Assembly: GCA_008360955.1 (NCBI GenBank)
Contig: LUCM01002243.1
Location: forward strand, 16,114 to 80,113
DNA length: 64,000 bases
Direction: 5' to 3'
From: Fasciolopsis buskii
Taxonomy: Eukaryota; Platyhelminthes; Trematoda; Plagiorchiida; Fasciolidae
Shown: positions 62,676 through 64,000 of the stretch, one piece after another
Position numbering within the stretch: the stretch's first letter is position 1
Layout of the letters: the number at the start of each line of letters is the position of its first letter
Notes under the pieces: generated by a model
What the model was told of the DNA's origin: nothing
What the model saw: only the letters and a program-made list of their open reading frames with translations
The model's database searches: none
Position numbers and translations under genes: made by a program

Positions 62676-64000
62676 AGTTCTTAGCTGGCCTGTTTCTATC
62701 CGTAACTAATGCCAATATCCGGATCAGACAGACGTTGTACGGTTGACCGAATTAGCGGTTTGCGTCGATGGTCACTGAGCTACGGCGAAAAAACGCGTCA
62801 AAACTAATTCAAGGTCCTATTCTACGTATGTGAACCTTTATGGTCTACAGATTTGGACAGAACCGCGCTAACTGTGACATGAACAGTCTGATTCCGAGTA
62901 CCTGTGGATACGCGCGTCGCGCCACTGTACGAAGCCAATCTTCGAAAATTTGTGTTAGACAGAGCAGACTGCATCGACAAAATTAGAGAAGCCTACCTCG
63001 TTATCTGTACAATCGGAAACCAAGGCGTCATGATCGACTAAACAAGCCTTAGATACACTAAGTTCCCCAACCCATGCATTAAAAATATTGGATACCACTA
63101 TAACACAAAACCCTTCGTTCTTGTGACAGCATCAGAATACTCGTCTCTCCGTTTGGCAGCGTTACAATCGATTGGAGTGTATGCCGAGACGACAAAATAA
63201 ACTGTGCCTAATACAGCTATTCTTTCGAATGCCAAATTAGCCCCGGAGTCCTATTACATATTGACTATTAACCGGAATCCAATATGAAAGTGTCTATTTA
63301 GTCTTGTCATATAGAATTATTCCTACACTGCGATGATCCACAACCCGAGCTGTTTCGTCTCCTAAGGTGGGTACGAAGTGGATTGAGAAAATAGGCCTAT
63401 TTGGTTGAATTACACGCATGAGAGCACACATACGGAAGAAGCCGAGATTCAGAGGCTGATACGGCTTAAGATGCGTGTTACGAGACTGGAATCCAACTAC
63501 CACTGTAGACGTCAAGTATATCAGTGGAGGCATTACCGGTAGGCAAAAGCAAATGGTTAGGGGCGGGAAATAAAAGTTTAAAAACGGAACTGAGCAGTAG
63601 TATACTTATCACTGCCCACCCACTCGATGCGAATGGGCAACGCAGTCTTCATTGCTTCATGCGACGACCGATGCAGTATGAAATCATTTGTAGTCGTGCA
63701 ACTCATGGGGAATGGTGGACGATTACCGCCAGGGAGTCTAACTGCCGAAGAAAAAAACGATTAAGGCTCTAGGTCAATGTTATGGTCGATGACCATTCCA
63801 AGGTTTTTGGAACCGCAGATTTCATTTCCGCTACTAATTTTCCAAAAGAATCCATCCTTTTCTCAATATTTTGAAATTGACGTTATTTTAAATATTGCGT
63901 GATTGATTATTTTTTAAAGTCTGCAAAAAGATTCATAAAAGCCCGTTCTATGATTGGCTGGCACACACATCGATCAAGGCCACCCAACAAAACTATATAA

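Larger units (their letters stand above)
60760..63780 (-). mobile_element. RTE-clade non-LTR retrotransposon, near full length, decayed and split by SINEs
   Basis: Minus strand. 5' end 63.78-63.58 kb matches 53.07-53.2 kb (CATCGAGTGGG.GGGCAGTGATAAG). Then VVVGFQSRNTHLKPYQPLN (63533-), GIILYDKTK, SLFCRLGIHSN and an endonuclease full of stops to about 62.7 kb. The pair of SINE-2 fragments follows, then RT: CRDCIDRIPILRQLPEMGH and LKLAFDSVG (62.09-61.98 kb), KVLLQDRTTA-like (61.6 kb), RLRWLGHFLYMTN (about 61.2 kb), LTWQCRMRKCTANF, PSTNWLETLND. 3' UTR at 60.93-60.76 kb is shared with 39.71-39.86 kb. A 147-codon plus ORF at 60879-61322 is antisense shadow. Confidence 0.8.

Noticed and set aside
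1..64000. CRISPR array, bacterial operon, phage or prokaryotic mobile element
   Set aside because: No spaced direct repeats, no ribosome-binding sites ahead of tandem genes, and the content is clearly eukaryotic.

Overview
The window looks like low-density nuclear DNA from a metazoan, most likely a parasitic flatworm (digenean fluke). The reasons are long non-coding stretches, one split gene with kilobase introns, and decayed copies of RTE, CR1-like and Penelope-like retroelements plus tRNA-derived SINEs, a mixture I associate with fluke genomes. There are no bacterial operons, no rRNA and no convincing functional tRNA gene. The taxonomic call is inference. A run of 634 Ns (54450-55083) shows this is a draft assembly.

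The one convincing host gene is on the minus strand between 57432 and 46440: the 3' part of a WAVE/SCAR (WASF) homologue, an activator of Arp2/3-driven actin assembly. Four exons (57432-56943, 52096-51957, 47595-47086, 46550-46440) have GT/AG borders and mutually compatible phases. They give a continuous 416-residue C-terminal part with a basic start, polyproline tracts, a WH2 motif, the central 'NDV' region and an acidic tail with a near-terminal Trp. The N-terminal WAVE homology domain is not seen and should lie beyond 57.4 kb, probably outside the window.

Layout: 0-18 kb is mostly unannotatable DNA with microsatellites and SINE copies. 18-23 kb holds an RTE-type RT relic, a SINE and an imperfect inverted repeat. 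23-29 kb has unassigned ORFs and a SINE. 29.6-32.2 kb is a decayed CR1-like element (endonuclease plus RT end). 33-35 kb has a possible LTR-element integrase end. 37.7-38.7 kb is a Penelope-like RT relic. 39.7-42.7 kb is a near-complete but heavily mutated RTE copy. 44.7 kb is a tRNA-headed SINE. 46.4-57.4 kb is the WASF gene, whose two large introns are filled by a mosaic of at least five RTE pieces and one CR1 piece. 60.8-63.8 kb is another near-full-length RTE relic on the minus strand, split by two copies of the second SINE family.

No retroelement copy has an intact reading frame. I found no clearly new system. The most interesting items are the WASF gene with its retroelement-packed introns, the inverted repeat at 22.66-22.84 kb with a hammerhead-ribozyme-like core, and the internally rearranged retroelement copies.
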